From BACL27 sp964203235 (GTDB lineage: Bacteria; Actinomycetota; Acidimicrobiia; Acidimicrobiales; Ilumatobacteraceae): DNA of 64,000 bases. Each line of letters opens with the position of its first letter. The first letter of the stretch is position 1. The notes under the pieces were generated by a model. That model did not search any database, was not told where the DNA came from, and saw nothing but the letters and a program-made list of their open reading frames with translations. A program made the position numbers and the translations under genes. The stretch covers positions 95,373-159,372 of the forward strand of contig CAXNLE010000003.1 of NCBI GenBank assembly GCA_964203235.1, given 5' to 3'. Shown here piece by piece: positions 54,998 through 63,236 of the stretch.

Positions 54998-56298
54998 ACA
55001 TTAACGCAACACCAACTTCAACTCGTCCGGGCAAGAGTACCGCAAAGTACCCAACAAAATATTCGGCATTTAGTCTGATTAGACATGGGATCACAAAAAA
55101 TGATTGGCCAAGAGCGTGGCGGCAACACGAATTAAAAAAGTCTTATGACGTAGTGATCGTTGGCGCTGGAATCCACGGTTTAGCAACGGCCTATTACTTG
55201 GCGACAAACTATGGGATTACTAATGTCGCAATACTTGACAAAGGTTATGTTGGCGGTGGCGGGTCAGGGCGAAACACTTCGATCGTCCGCTCGAATTATC
55301 TCACCCCTGAAGGTGTTCGGTTTTATGACAGATCAGTGCACCTCTATCAAGATCTTTCCGCCGATCTGAATTTCAATATCATGTTCAGCCAGATGGGTCA
55401 CCTCACATTGGCTCATAACGATGCTTCGTTACGCACAATGCGTTGGCGTGCCGAGGTAAATAAACTTGAAGGAATCGATTCCGAGGTGATCGGACCAGAC
55501 GAGATAAAAAAAATTGTTCCATATATGGACACGACCGATAAAACTAGATATCCGATTCTCGGCGCTTTATTTCATCCACCAGGAGGCACGGTTCGACACG
55601 ATGCTGTGAACTGGGGTTATGCCCGCGGGGCAGACTTGCGTGGTTGCGAAATACATCAAAACACCGAAGTTTTGAGCATCAATACTTCCGGCGATGAGGT
55701 CACAGGTGTAAACACAAATCGCGGATTCATTTCTACAAAGACAGTCGTCAATTGCACCGCCGGTTGGGCGAGTTTGATTAATGCAATGGTCGGATTGAAG
55801 ATGCCACTTGTAACCCATCCACTTCAGGCCGCAGTGACCGAGCCTGTAAAGAAGTTCCTCAATGCAGTTGTCGTATCAGGCTCATTGCATGTCTATGTCA
55901 GCCAAACTGATCGTGGTGAATTGGTGTTTGGCGCATCCACAGATCCGTACGCAAGTTATTCAATGCGCGGATCTCTCGAGTTCACAGAAGAACTCGCTGG
56001 TCACGTTCTTGAACTTATGCCGAGCATTTCGAAAATGCGTGTTTTGCGACAATGGGCAGGATTGTGTGATATGACCCCCGACTTCAGTCCAATTATGGGT
56101 TTCACTCCTGTCAAGGGTTTTGTTGTTGATGTTGGCTGGGGGACATACGGTTTTAAGGCTGGACCAGTTTCGGGCGAGGCGATGGCTCAGTTGATTGCAA
56201 CACAAAAGGTGCCGCAAATCATTTCGACTTTCGACTTTGCTCGATTCGCCGAGGGCAGACTTGTCGGCGAAAAAGGTGCAGCAGCGGTGGGCCACTGA
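54982..56298 (+). CDS. mgdA: N-methylglutamate dehydrogenase subunit A (SoxB-like flavoprotein)
   Basis: A 438-residue amine oxidase-type subunit like the beta chain of heterotetrameric sarcosine oxidase. The FAD loop VVIVGAGIHGLATA is at 57-70, GGGGSGRNTSIVRSNY follows, and GGTVRHDAVNWGY carries a histidine (about 206) at the place where SoxB binds FMN covalently. It oxidises the N-methyl group of N-methylglutamate. The start is ATG 54982 or GTG 54994, which overlaps the mgsC stop as GTGA. Confidence 0.88.
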   Translation: MDKSVNINATPTSTRPGKSTAKYPTKYSAFSLIRHGITKNDWPRAWRQHELKKSYDVVIVGAGIHGLATAYYLATNYGITNVAILDKGYVGGGGSGRNTSIVRSNYLTPEGVRFYDRSVHLYQDLSADLNFNIMFSQMGHLTLAHNDASLRTMRWRAEVNKLEGIDSEVIGPDEIKKIVPYMDTTDKTRYPILGALFHPPGGTVRHDAVNWGYARGADLRGCEIHQNTEVLSINTSGDEVTGVNTNRGFISTKTVVNCTAGWASLINAMVGLKMPLVTHPLQAAVTEPVKKFLNAVVVSGSLHVYVSQTDRGELVFGASTDPYASYSMRGSLEFTEELAGHVLELMPSISKMRVLRQWAGLCDMTPDFSPIMGFTPVKGFVVDVGWGTYGFKAGPVSGEAMAQLIATQKVPQIISTFDFARFAEGRLVGEKGAAAVGH

Positions 56299-56585
56299 TG
56301 ATTACAGTTCCGTGCCCGTGGTGTGGCGAACGAAACTCGATGGAGTTTCGTGCTGTCGGCGAATCCAAAAAACGTCCCGATGTGAATACTGCATCGCCAG
56401 AAGAATGGCGAACATACCTATATACGAAAACGAATCTTGCGGACTGGGTAACAGAAACCTGGTACCACCGTGCAGGATGTCGTCGGTACTTGACGATAGA
56501 ACGTCACACCGTTACTAATGTAATTCGCGTCAGTCGAAAACCCGCCGCGCAAGTTCGGCTCGACGAAAGCAGGGGTCAAAAATGA
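56298..56585 (+). CDS. mgdB: N-methylglutamate dehydrogenase subunit B (SoxD-like zinc subunit)
   Basis: A 95-residue small subunit. CPWC at Cys6/Cys9 and, later, WYHRAGC with His57 and Cys61 form the zinc site known from the delta chain of sarcosine oxidase. TWYHRAGCRRYLTIERHT is the usual family ending. It is structural. Start overlaps the mgdA stop (TGATG) and its stop overlaps mgdC (ATGA). Confidence 0.88.
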   Translation: MITVPCPWCGERNSMEFRAVGESKKRPDVNTASPEEWRTYLYTKTNLADWVTETWYHRAGCRRYLTIERHTVTNVIRVSRKPAAQVRLDESRGQK

Positions 56586-59392
56586 AGCAAGATCGTCGAA
56601 TTAGTCCTCGACCAGGTGAAGTCATTGATCGGAACAAACCGATTTCGTTTACTTGGAATGGCAAGAAATATACAGGGTTCGCTGGCGACACGATTGTGTC
56701 GGCACTAACCGCTAATGGAGTTGAGATATTCTCTCGCAGTTTCAAATACAAGCGACCACGTGGAGTGCTGTCGGCATCTTTTCATGACCCAAACTGCACG
56801 GTTCAAGTTGACGACGAACCAAATGTACGGGGCGCGCACCGCGAACTGCAAGCTGAAATGAATATCGTCCCAGAAAATGTGTGGCCGTCGCTGAGTTTTG
56901 ATGTTCGTTCGGCTAACCAGACAGTCAGCCGTTTTCTCTCGGCAGGTTTTTACTATAAGACTTTCATGAAGCCGCAGCGCCTTTGGCCGATATACCAAAA
57001 AATCCTCGGACGGTTTGCTGCAGGTGGAGTCACTAGCCAAGATGCCGAACACGGTTACTACGACAAGCGCTACATCCACGTAGATGTGTGTGTCGCCGGT
57101 GGTGGCCCAGCAGGAATGTCTGCGGCAATCGCCGCCGCCAAGTCCGGAGCCTCAGTGTTGTTAGTCGAGGAGGAGTATCAACTCGGTGGTCACCTCCGTT
57201 ACGGCGATGAAGCGGCGCTGACCACAGTTAGCGAATTGCGACGTGAAGTTACAGCACTAAAAAATATTGAAGTGCTGACAAACTCGGCCGTAACCGGCCG
57301 ATACGACATGAACTGGCTTGGTGTTATTCAACGCCAGCCAGGAATATCCGTCAAAGGTCATCAGTTACATGAACGACTTTGCAAAGTTCGTGCCAAGACG
57401 CTTGTTGTCGCGGCTGGATTAATTGAGCGACCATATGTTTTTGCGGGCAATGATCTGGCGGGAATCATATTGTCAACTGGGGTGCGGCGTTTACTCAACC
57501 TTCACTCGGTTTTGCCAGGCAAAAACGCAGTTGTGTTCACTGCCAACCAAGACGGTGATGCATGCATCGCTGATTTGATAAAAGCGGGTGCGGTCGTTCG
57601 AGTTGTAGATGCGCGCAAGGGTGAAAACATTGTGCAAGCAACGGGCGACAAGAGAATCAAAACCGTCGAACTAGGAGATGGACAAAAGATTGCTTGTGAT
57701 CTTTTGGTAATCGCAATCGGTTGGACGGCAAATGTGCCGCTGTTAAACATGGCTGGCGACAGACCGGTCTACGACAAAAACTCTGCGCGATTCTTTCCAA
57801 CTAATGGGCTTCCTGAAAATGTGCTGGTTACTGGCGGACTTACTGGTGACGGTTCAACTAACGAATTGATTGCCCATGGTGCAGCGATCGGCACAAATGC
57901 GGCGGCTCGTAGCGATTTCGGAAAGTCCGTTACCGTACCAACACTGATTCATGAACCGCACGCCGAGTTGTATCGATCAACAACACATGGGTTCGTAGAT
58001 TTCTCTGAGGATGTCAGTTCAAAAGATTTGTTCGCGGCGAAAGCCGAGGGTTACGACTCGATCGAACTAGTCAAGCGTTATACAACAGTGACAATGGGCC
58101 CATCTCAAGGCAAGCTTGAGACTGTTAACGCAGTGGCGATCATGGCAGAGGCACACGGTGTAGCCGACTTGAATCAGATCGGCACAACGGTTTGGCGACC
58201 ACCATTTGTACCGATCACTCTCGGTGCGCTCGGTGGTCGAGGGTTTGAAAACACAAGATTCTCGCCGATTCAACCATGGCACGAGGCGCATCATGCACGT
58301 CCACTTGTTGCTGGTGACTGGATTCGACCCGAACACTATGGTGACCCAGCCGCAGAAGTTAACAATGTGCGCACCAACGTTGGATTGATCGATGTCACCC
58401 CACTCGGAAAACTCGACCTACGGGGAAGCGATGTACCGAAATTGCTCAACTTGTTATACGTCAACAAATTTCTGAAACTACCGATCGGCTCTGTGCGCTA
58501 CGGCGTAATGTGCGCAGAAGATGGCGTGATTATGGATGACGGAGTTACTGGCTGTCTCCGCGAAGATCACTACATCATGACGACTACTTCGTCAGGCGCG
58601 GCAACTGTTTGGGAATGGATCGAGAATTGGCTTCAGACCGAACACCCAGAGTGGCAAGTTCATGTCACGCCAATGACTACGAGTTATGCCAGCATAAACA
58701 TCGCCGGCCCAAAGAGCAGAGAGTTACTCGCCCGAGTTGTCGAAGGAGTCGATCTATCCAACGCTTCTTTCAGGTATATGAATGTTCGTCAAGGTACTAT
58801 TGTTGGGATTGCCGATTGTTTCATGTGGCGAATCGGATTCACCGGTGAACTTAGTTACGAGATCCACGTCCCGGCAAGCTATGGACTGCACGTTTGGGAG
58901 GCTCTGTTCGATGCAGGTAGTGATCTCGGCGTCGGCGCATTCGGAATCGAGGCGCAACGAATAATGAGACTTGAAAAGGGACACTTCATTGTCGGTCAGG
59001 ACACTGATGGCCTAACCGTCGGTTATGGCGCAGACTTGGACTGGTGTATCAAACTCGACAAAGATGATTTCGTCGGCAAACCAGAGTTGCAATGGCAAAG
59101 CCAGCGCACGAACTATCAACGCTTGGTCGGTCTGCAACCTTTAGACCCAAATGTTGTACCGGCAGAGGCAAGCCAATTAGTTGAGGGCAAGAAGAGCATT
59201 GTCGGTCGTGTCACCTCAAGTCGATTTTCGCCGACACTCAATCGTTCAATCTGCCTTGGTTATGTCGAGCCAAGATTGGCGATACCTGGCACCGTTGTCA
59301 CATGTCAATTACCTGATCGCAGTCGAATACAACTCCGCGTGATCCAAGGTCTTTCTCATTTTGATACCGACGGCTTAAGGATGAAATCATGA
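56582..59392 (+). CDS. mgdC: N-methylglutamate dehydrogenase subunit C (SoxA-like, folate-linked)
   Basis: A 936-residue alpha-type chain. The N-terminal region (about residues 20-100) resembles a ferredoxin-like domain with FAGDTIVSALTANGVEIFSRS. A Rossmann domain starts at VCVAGGGPAGMSAAIAA near 170, with GAVVRVVDARKG further on. Residues from about 550 form a GcvT/aminomethyltransferase domain (TPLGKLDLRG, GVIMDDGVTG, GELSYEIHVPA) that passes the formaldehyde unit to tetrahydrofolate. Size and order match SoxA. Coupled to mgdB and mgdD by four-base overlaps. Confidence 0.9.
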   Translation: MKQDRRISPRPGEVIDRNKPISFTWNGKKYTGFAGDTIVSALTANGVEIFSRSFKYKRPRGVLSASFHDPNCTVQVDDEPNVRGAHRELQAEMNIVPENVWPSLSFDVRSANQTVSRFLSAGFYYKTFMKPQRLWPIYQKILGRFAAGGVTSQDAEHGYYDKRYIHVDVCVAGGGPAGMSAAIAAAKSGASVLLVEEEYQLGGHLRYGDEAALTTVSELRREVTALKNIEVLTNSAVTGRYDMNWLGVIQRQPGISVKGHQLHERLCKVRAKTLVVAAGLIERPYVFAGNDLAGIILSTGVRRLLNLHSVLPGKNAVVFTANQDGDACIADLIKAGAVVRVVDARKGENIVQATGDKRIKTVELGDGQKIACDLLVIAIGWTANVPLLNMAGDRPVYDKNSARFFPTNGLPENVLVTGGLTGDGSTNELIAHGAAIGTNAAARSDFGKSVTVPTLIHEPHAELYRSTTHGFVDFSEDVSSKDLFAAKAEGYDSIELVKRYTTVTMGPSQGKLETVNAVAIMAEAHGVADLNQIGTTVWRPPFVPITLGALGGRGFENTRFSPIQPWHEAHHARPLVAGDWIRPEHYGDPAAEVNNVRTNVGLIDVTPLGKLDLRGSDVPKLLNLLYVNKFLKLPIGSVRYGVMCAEDGVIMDDGVTGCLREDHYIMTTTSSGAATVWEWIENWLQTEHPEWQVHVTPMTTSYASINIAGPKSRELLARVVEGVDLSNASFRYMNVRQGTIVGIADCFMWRIGFTGELSYEIHVPASYGLHVWEALFDAGSDLGVGAFGIEAQRIMRLEKGHFIVGQDTDGLTVGYGADLDWCIKLDKDDFVGKPELQWQSQRTNYQRLVGLQPLDPNVVPAEASQLVEGKKSIVGRVTSSRFSPTLNRSICLGYVEPRLAIPGTVVTCQLPDRSRIQLRVIQGLSHFDTDGLRMKS

Positions 59393-60006
59393 TTGCGATT
59401 GCCAGAAGTCCAATTGCTCCAGTAGCTCCAGTGGCAGTGATAGATGGTTGGGAAGTTAGCCAACGACGAAGCACAGCGGCTTTGCGAATCACTGACATGA
59501 CCCCGATGAGCAAAGTTTTGATCAAGAGTGACGCCAACGGTGCTTATGCTGCGAATCATGTAACTGCATTCGGATCGGTGCGTACTATTGATAGTTCAAT
59601 CCTTGAAGTTGGATGTGACCCTGGCAGCTGGTTAATGATCGGTGCAGTCGGTTCAGCAAACAATTTGGTCGCAAGAGGTGAAACTCTTGCCGCGACAGCG
59701 AACGAATTTATATCAGTGATCGATATAACTCACGGACGAGCGCTAATGCGCCTCACAGGTCAAGACGCACCAAAATTGTTGAACAAGATTTGTGCAATTG
59801 ATTTGAGTGATGCGGTCACTCCAAACCATTCTGCATTTCGCAGTAGTGTCGCGAAGTTGGTCTCAGATGTGATTCGCGATGACCTCGCTGACGGCACCTA
59901 TTCATATTTAATTCACTGCGAACGCTCAAGTGGTCAGCATCTGTTTGATTGCATTCTTGACGCAGGAGTCGAATTTGGTATCGATATCGAGGGCTGGTCA
60001 ATCTAA
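59389..60006 (+). CDS. mgdD: N-methylglutamate dehydrogenase subunit D (SoxG-like)
   Basis: A 205-residue gamma-type subunit: VSQRRSTAALRITDMTP near the start, GSVRTIDSSILEVGCDPGSWLMIGAVG, DITHGRALMRLTGQDAPKLLNKICAID, and the RSSVAKLVSDVI/HCERSSGQHLFDCILDAG ending, all typical for SoxG, a GcvT-fold relative that completes the complex. Last gene of the seven-gene mgs-mgd chain; ATG overlaps the mgdC stop. Confidence 0.86.
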   Translation: MIAIARSPIAPVAPVAVIDGWEVSQRRSTAALRITDMTPMSKVLIKSDANGAYAANHVTAFGSVRTIDSSILEVGCDPGSWLMIGAVGSANNLVARGETLAATANEFISVIDITHGRALMRLTGQDAPKLLNKICAIDLSDAVTPNHSAFRSSVAKLVSDVIRDDLADGTYSYLIHCERSSGQHLFDCILDAGVEFGIDIEGWSI

Positions 60007-60026
60007 AAAAATTCGAATGCTTATCG

Positions 60027-60045
60027 TGGTATCAAAGTGATACCA
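60027..60045. promoter_or_regulatory. Palindromic operator of the RHH-Doc module
   Basis: TGGTATCA, AAG, TGATACCA: perfect 8-base arms 7 bases before the antitoxin ATG at 60053. Ribbon-helix-helix antitoxins bind such sites to repress their own operon. Confidence 0.7.
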
Positions 60046-60052
60046 TTTAGTC

Positions 60053-60256
60053 ATGGCTATGACATTGCGACTCACAGACGAAGAACAAGATCGGCTCAAA
60101 GCCTGCGCCGCTGACTTTGGTATCTCAATGCAAGAAGTCGCACGTCAGGCGATTCGCGAATACATCGTGCGCATCGATCATCGCTCTCGCGTCGCCGGGG
60201 CTGCAGACCATATTTTGGCTGTTCACGCCGATGCGATTGAGCGATTGGGTAAGTGA
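60053..60256 (+). CDS. Ribbon-helix-helix antitoxin
   Basis: A 67-residue protein with an N-terminal beta strand (MTLRLTDEEQDRLK) and two helices (GISMQEVARQAIREYI), the CopG/RHH DNA-binding fold. The C-terminal helix (AADHILAVHADAIERLGK) would bind and block the Doc toxin. The start is ATG 60053; the stop overlaps doc by four bases (GTGA). Confidence 0.85.
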   Translation: MAMTLRLTDEEQDRLKACAADFGISMQEVARQAIREYIVRIDHRSRVAGAADHILAVHADAIERLGK

Positions 60257-60645
60257 CTTCACCAACAGAATTTCTTAGCCTTGACGATGTTCTTGACCTA
60301 TGCCGAAAACTTTTTGGTGATCCACTACCAATAAGTGATATTGGTCTTCTTGGTTCAGCGGTTGCGCGTCCTCAAACAATAATCGGCGAGAAAGATGCAT
60401 ATCCATCAATCACTGAAAAAGCGGCTGCACTTCTACAGTCGATTGTTATCAACCATTCATTGATTGATGGCAACAAGCGACTCGGTTGGTTGGCAACTGC
60501 AGTGTTCTTAGAAATCAATAATTTCAGTGTTGCACATGTCGCCAATGATGCCGTGTACGAGTTAGTGATGCATATTGCATCGACGAACCCTCCGTTGAGT
60601 GAGATCGAAGAACGTTTGCGAGCGATGACAGGCGAGCGTTTGTAG
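60253..60645 (+). CDS. doc: Doc-type toxin (Fic fold)
   Basis: A 130-residue Fic-fold protein. HSLIDGNKRLG matches the Doc motif H-x-F/L-x-D/N-G-N-K-x-R, in which the lysine replaces the Fic glycine and turns AMPylation into phosphorylation of elongation factor Tu. YPSITEKAAALLQSIVINH is the usual lead-in. GTG start overlaps the antitoxin stop. The motif is intact, so the toxin may be active. Confidence 0.9.
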   Translation: MTSPTEFLSLDDVLDLCRKLFGDPLPISDIGLLGSAVARPQTIIGEKDAYPSITEKAAALLQSIVINHSLIDGNKRLGWLATAVFLEINNFSVAHVANDAVYELVMHIASTNPPLSEIEERLRAMTGERL

Positions 60646-61090
60646 AAATAGATTTGAGATAACGGTCTGAATTATATTTCGCACCGTCAAGAGCCTCGGT
60701 GAGGCTGGTGCGTAATTCCACACCCCAGTATTGGCGGGGTAGTGGCTGGGGTTTCAGTAAAAGTTTGGAACGCGAAACGCCGTTTTTTGAACACGACATT
60801 TTCGTTCTTCAGGTTAGAGAATTGTCAAAGCCTCAGGTGATTGATGTGGCAGCCGTCGCCCAGCCCTCTGGCATCATGGGGTAAGAATTGACTCTGAGAA
60901 GATTGATCCCATTGCTTGGCAAGTTTTCCAAATGCCGCATTTGTTATCTGGATACTGACTAAAAAATTCAGTGACCTCAATCGTCGATGCAATCGTGAAA
61001 GAACTCGCCACTGGAGCAATCATTCGATTCTTGGGACAGGGTGAAGATAACCAGCTCGCATTGAGTATTTTCCAGCCACCCACTAGTTTG
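60646..61090. other. Gene-free stretch with hairpins
   Basis: No convincing gene on either strand. It holds a hairpin AGCCTC-GGT-GAGGCT (60691-60705) inside outer arms GCACC/GGTGC, and a CCCCAG...CTGGGG pair near 60723-60751. Several short frames give no recognisable protein. The frame from 60971 joins the lipoprotein below but precedes its signal peptide. Could be the decayed edge of an insertion. Confidence 0.5.
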
Positions 61091-61096
61091 TTGAGC

Positions 61097-61678
61097 GTGG
61101 ACCGCAAGCGAGCGTTTATATTTTCTTTTGAACGTCAAGTCGCTGCGTTGTCATGTGTCATTGGACTTATGGTTCTGTTTGGTTGTTCCACCAGTGACGT
61201 ATCAGGTGTCAATCCAGAGATGACACCGTTGTCTGTGTCATCATCAGTTGTTTCATCGTCACTATTGTCAACCACCACTTCAAGCGTTGCTTCAACTGCA
61301 CCTCTGTTGTCCAGCTCCTCTTCTAGCGCTAAATCACAGACGACACCTTCGACTACATCATCAATGGTCGCTTCGTCATCGCCAGTTCTTTTGGCACCCA
61401 CGGGTGGCCCCAAAAGCCCATCTTGCGGAATATACGAAGTAACACAAGCCGAAGTTATTGCTGGCCAGCAATTCTCAAAAGGGAAATACCAGATAAACAC
61501 ATTTGGTATTACTTGTGATGAGGTAATGGGCGACAGTGGTCTATTCAGCCAATTCCTTAAACTTGATAACAATGCAGAACTTCCAAAGCCATGGAGTTAT
61601 TTGGAAGGTGCAGTAGGCGCACCAAAATTCGTCTCAGCACCCGCCGTTGGTTTTCGTGTGCAAAGAATTTCTGATTGA
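61097..61678 (+). CDS. Lipoprotein with Ser/Thr-rich linker, unknown function
   Basis: Using the GTG at 61097 (TTG 61091 also possible), a 193-residue protein with a basic N-terminus, hydrophobic core and lipobox LFGC, then a long Ser/Thr-rich linker (about residues 38-98) and a C-terminal domain of about 90 residues with two cysteines (PSCGIYEVTQAE, GITCDEVMGDSG). It is probably tethered to the outside of the membrane. The same frame opens further upstream to 60971, adding 42 residues before the signal peptide. I do not recognise the domain. Confidence 0.6.
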   Translation: MDRKRAFIFSFERQVAALSCVIGLMVLFGCSTSDVSGVNPEMTPLSVSSSVVSSSLLSTTTSSVASTAPLLSSSSSSAKSQTTPSTTSSMVASSSPVLLAPTGGPKSPSCGIYEVTQAEVIAGQQFSKGKYQINTFGITCDEVMGDSGLFSQFLKLDNNAELPKPWSYLEGAVGAPKFVSAPAVGFRVQRISD

Positions 61679-61838
61679 CGGACCGTCGCAATCTCTGATG
61701 CTGTGGCTTTTGCATGACCGAGGACTAACCGCAGGAATGTAGAACACTGAGCTCTTCAAATCAATGTGTTCCCGATTTGTTCCTTAATTACAGAGCTTTA
61801 TGGATAACATCTCGTATTAACTAGATATTTATTAGCTA

Positions 61839-61911
61839 GCCCCTGTAGCTCAGTGGATAGAGCAACGGTTTCCTAAACCGCAGGTCGCATGTTCGATTCA
61901 TGCCGGGGGCA
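61839..61911 (+). tRNA. tRNA-Arg (anticodon CCT)
   Basis: A complete cloverleaf of 73 bases: acceptor GCCCCTG/CGGGGGC (one T-G pair), D-arm GCTC/GAGC, anticodon loop TTCCTAA with CCT, T-arm GCATG-TTCGATT-CATGC and discriminator A. CCA is not encoded. It decodes AGG. The anticodon stem has an A-C mismatch at its base. Its 3' part is duplicated at 63171. Confidence 0.95.
61876..61906 (+). repeat. Direct repeat copy 1, within tRNA-Arg (candidate att site)
   Basis: These 31 bases, from the anticodon-stem 3' side through the T-arm into the acceptor stem, recur exactly at 63171-63201. The 3' ends of tRNA genes are common integrase targets. Confidence 0.8.
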
Positions 61912-61932
61912 CAAAGTTGTATCGTGCGATTA

Positions 61933-63120
61933 TTAATTAAGCGCCTGAGCAACCGCGTTGAACCCGCGAATTGTTTCTGCTGACAGCATCGTTGGTGCTG
62001 CGCTCGGATAAGTAGAGAATCTTGCAATAACTGTTCGAGTTGGTCGATGAACCCAAATGTATTGCCCAAAGATGCCGAGCCCTGAGAATTGCCTACCTGG
62101 TTCTTTAATCCAAAAAGCATTGTGATACATATTCCAATCGTCGCCTTCAACTCCGGTACCGAAGAGAGAGTCGAGATACTTCAGGTAACAACTTCTCGCG
62201 TTTTCATCGCCTGCCTGAGTGTCGCGAACCCACTGCGTTGGTAAAACCGCTTTGCCGTCGATAACTCCGTCGTTCAGATATGCCAGCCCGAATCGCGCCA
62301 AGTCACGAACGGTGCAACACATTCCGGCTTCCGCAATCGGAAAACCAAGTGCATCAACACTTATCTCGGCTCGGTGTTCCATTCCGAAGGCGGTCCAAAT
62401 ATCTCGTGAGAGAATTTCGTGAAACGAAATGCCCTGAACGATTTCAAGAATTCGGGCGACGATATTGGTTAACGGCGACCGATAATCAAAAACTTCACCA
62501 TGCGGGCGAGCCATCTCGTAAGTCGAAAAGTGTTTTAACACTCCGACCGTTGGTCTGTTGCCGAGTGGACGAAACCCGGCTTGACGCTCATACTCGATCA
62601 GCGGCACGTCAGACTCTGGATTTTCGTAAAGGTCATAGTTCTCGACGAAGTCTGTTCCTGCTGTCATGTCAATGAGATGTCGGACCGTGCAACCGTCGAG
62701 GCTTGTGCCGCAAAACTCTGGTGCGATATCAGTAACCAATGAGTTCGGCGACAAAAGACCTCGACCGACCGCGACGCCGAGTGCCGCAGAAGTGACTGAC
62801 TTAGTCACACTCATAAGCAGATGTCTGCTTTGTTCATGCATGCCATTGAAATACTGTTCGTCGACAATCTTCCCATTGTGGATTACACAGACTGCGTCGC
62901 AAAACGACTCGCGCAGATGTTTGGCCCACGTCGTCGGTGATCCATTTGCTGCGGCAAATGTGACATTACTTATGTCGGTGCTTGCTTTTGGTAGGTGAGT
63001 GATCTCGCCGCTGTTATTGACAATTTGCACTGTCGGCAAAATCGCTGAAACATTTTGGAATGCCCATCGGTTGTGCGGAGGCTCTAACCAATTCGATAGT
63101 GAAACTCTGTTTTTAGGCAT
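61933..63120 (-). CDS. Serine hydrolase, class C beta-lactamase/NylB-like family
   Basis: A 395-residue serine hydrolase: SVTK at 104-107 (nucleophile and lysine), YRSP near 214 (catalytic tyrosine) and GIFGQYIWVH in the third-motif position. Spacing is like NylB-type carboxylesterases that also cleave short amide oligomers, rather than secreted beta-lactamases; no signal peptide is visible. ATG at 63120 chosen over the frame start at 63135. The gene lies alone between the two tRNA-derived repeats, so it may be the cargo of a small insertion. Confidence 0.87.
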   Translation of the reverse strand: MPKNRVSLSNWLEPPHNRWAFQNVSAILPTVQIVNNSGEITHLPKASTDISNVTFAAANGSPTTWAKHLRESFCDAVCVIHNGKIVDEQYFNGMHEQSRHLLMSVTKSVTSAALGVAVGRGLLSPNSLVTDIAPEFCGTSLDGCTVRHLIDMTAGTDFVENYDLYENPESDVPLIEYERQAGFRPLGNRPTVGVLKHFSTYEMARPHGEVFDYRSPLTNIVARILEIVQGISFHEILSRDIWTAFGMEHRAEISVDALGFPIAEAGMCCTVRDLARFGLAYLNDGVIDGKAVLPTQWVRDTQAGDENARSCYLKYLDSLFGTGVEGDDWNMYHNAFWIKEPGRQFSGLGIFGQYIWVHRPTRTVIARFSTYPSAAPTMLSAETIRGFNAVAQALN

Positions 63121-63170
63121 ACTTGATGTTTTCACACTTCAAGTCACAGAAATAAAATTGATTGGCAAAT

Positions 63171-63201
63171 AACCGCAGGTCGCATGTTCGATTCATGCCG
63201 G
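63171..63201 (+). repeat. Direct repeat copy 2, tRNA-Arg 3' fragment (candidate att site)
   Basis: An exact 31-base copy of the tRNA-Arg 3' part, followed by AGGCGCCA, which differs from the intact tRNA by A for G and has an encoded-CCA-like GCCA end. No 5' half of a tRNA lies before it, so it is a fragment. Offset from copy 1 is 1,295 bases. Confidence 0.85.
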
Positions 63202-63236
63202 AGGCGCCAATGAATGAACGGTTCGTGCTGGGTTAG

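Noticed and set aside
54982..60006. True heterotetrameric sarcosine oxidase
   Set aside because: Sequence families are the same, but the unbroken linkage to mgsABC and divergent gmaS favours N-methylglutamate as substrate; not fully excluded.
60699..60884. Short frames in the gap after doc (also 60524-60799 and 60825-61107 on the minus strand)
   Set aside because: No ribosome sites, no recognisable protein, and they overlap hairpin-forming DNA.
63171..63209. Second tRNA-Arg gene
   Set aside because: Only the 3' part is present; there is no acceptor 5' strand, D-arm or anticodon loop.
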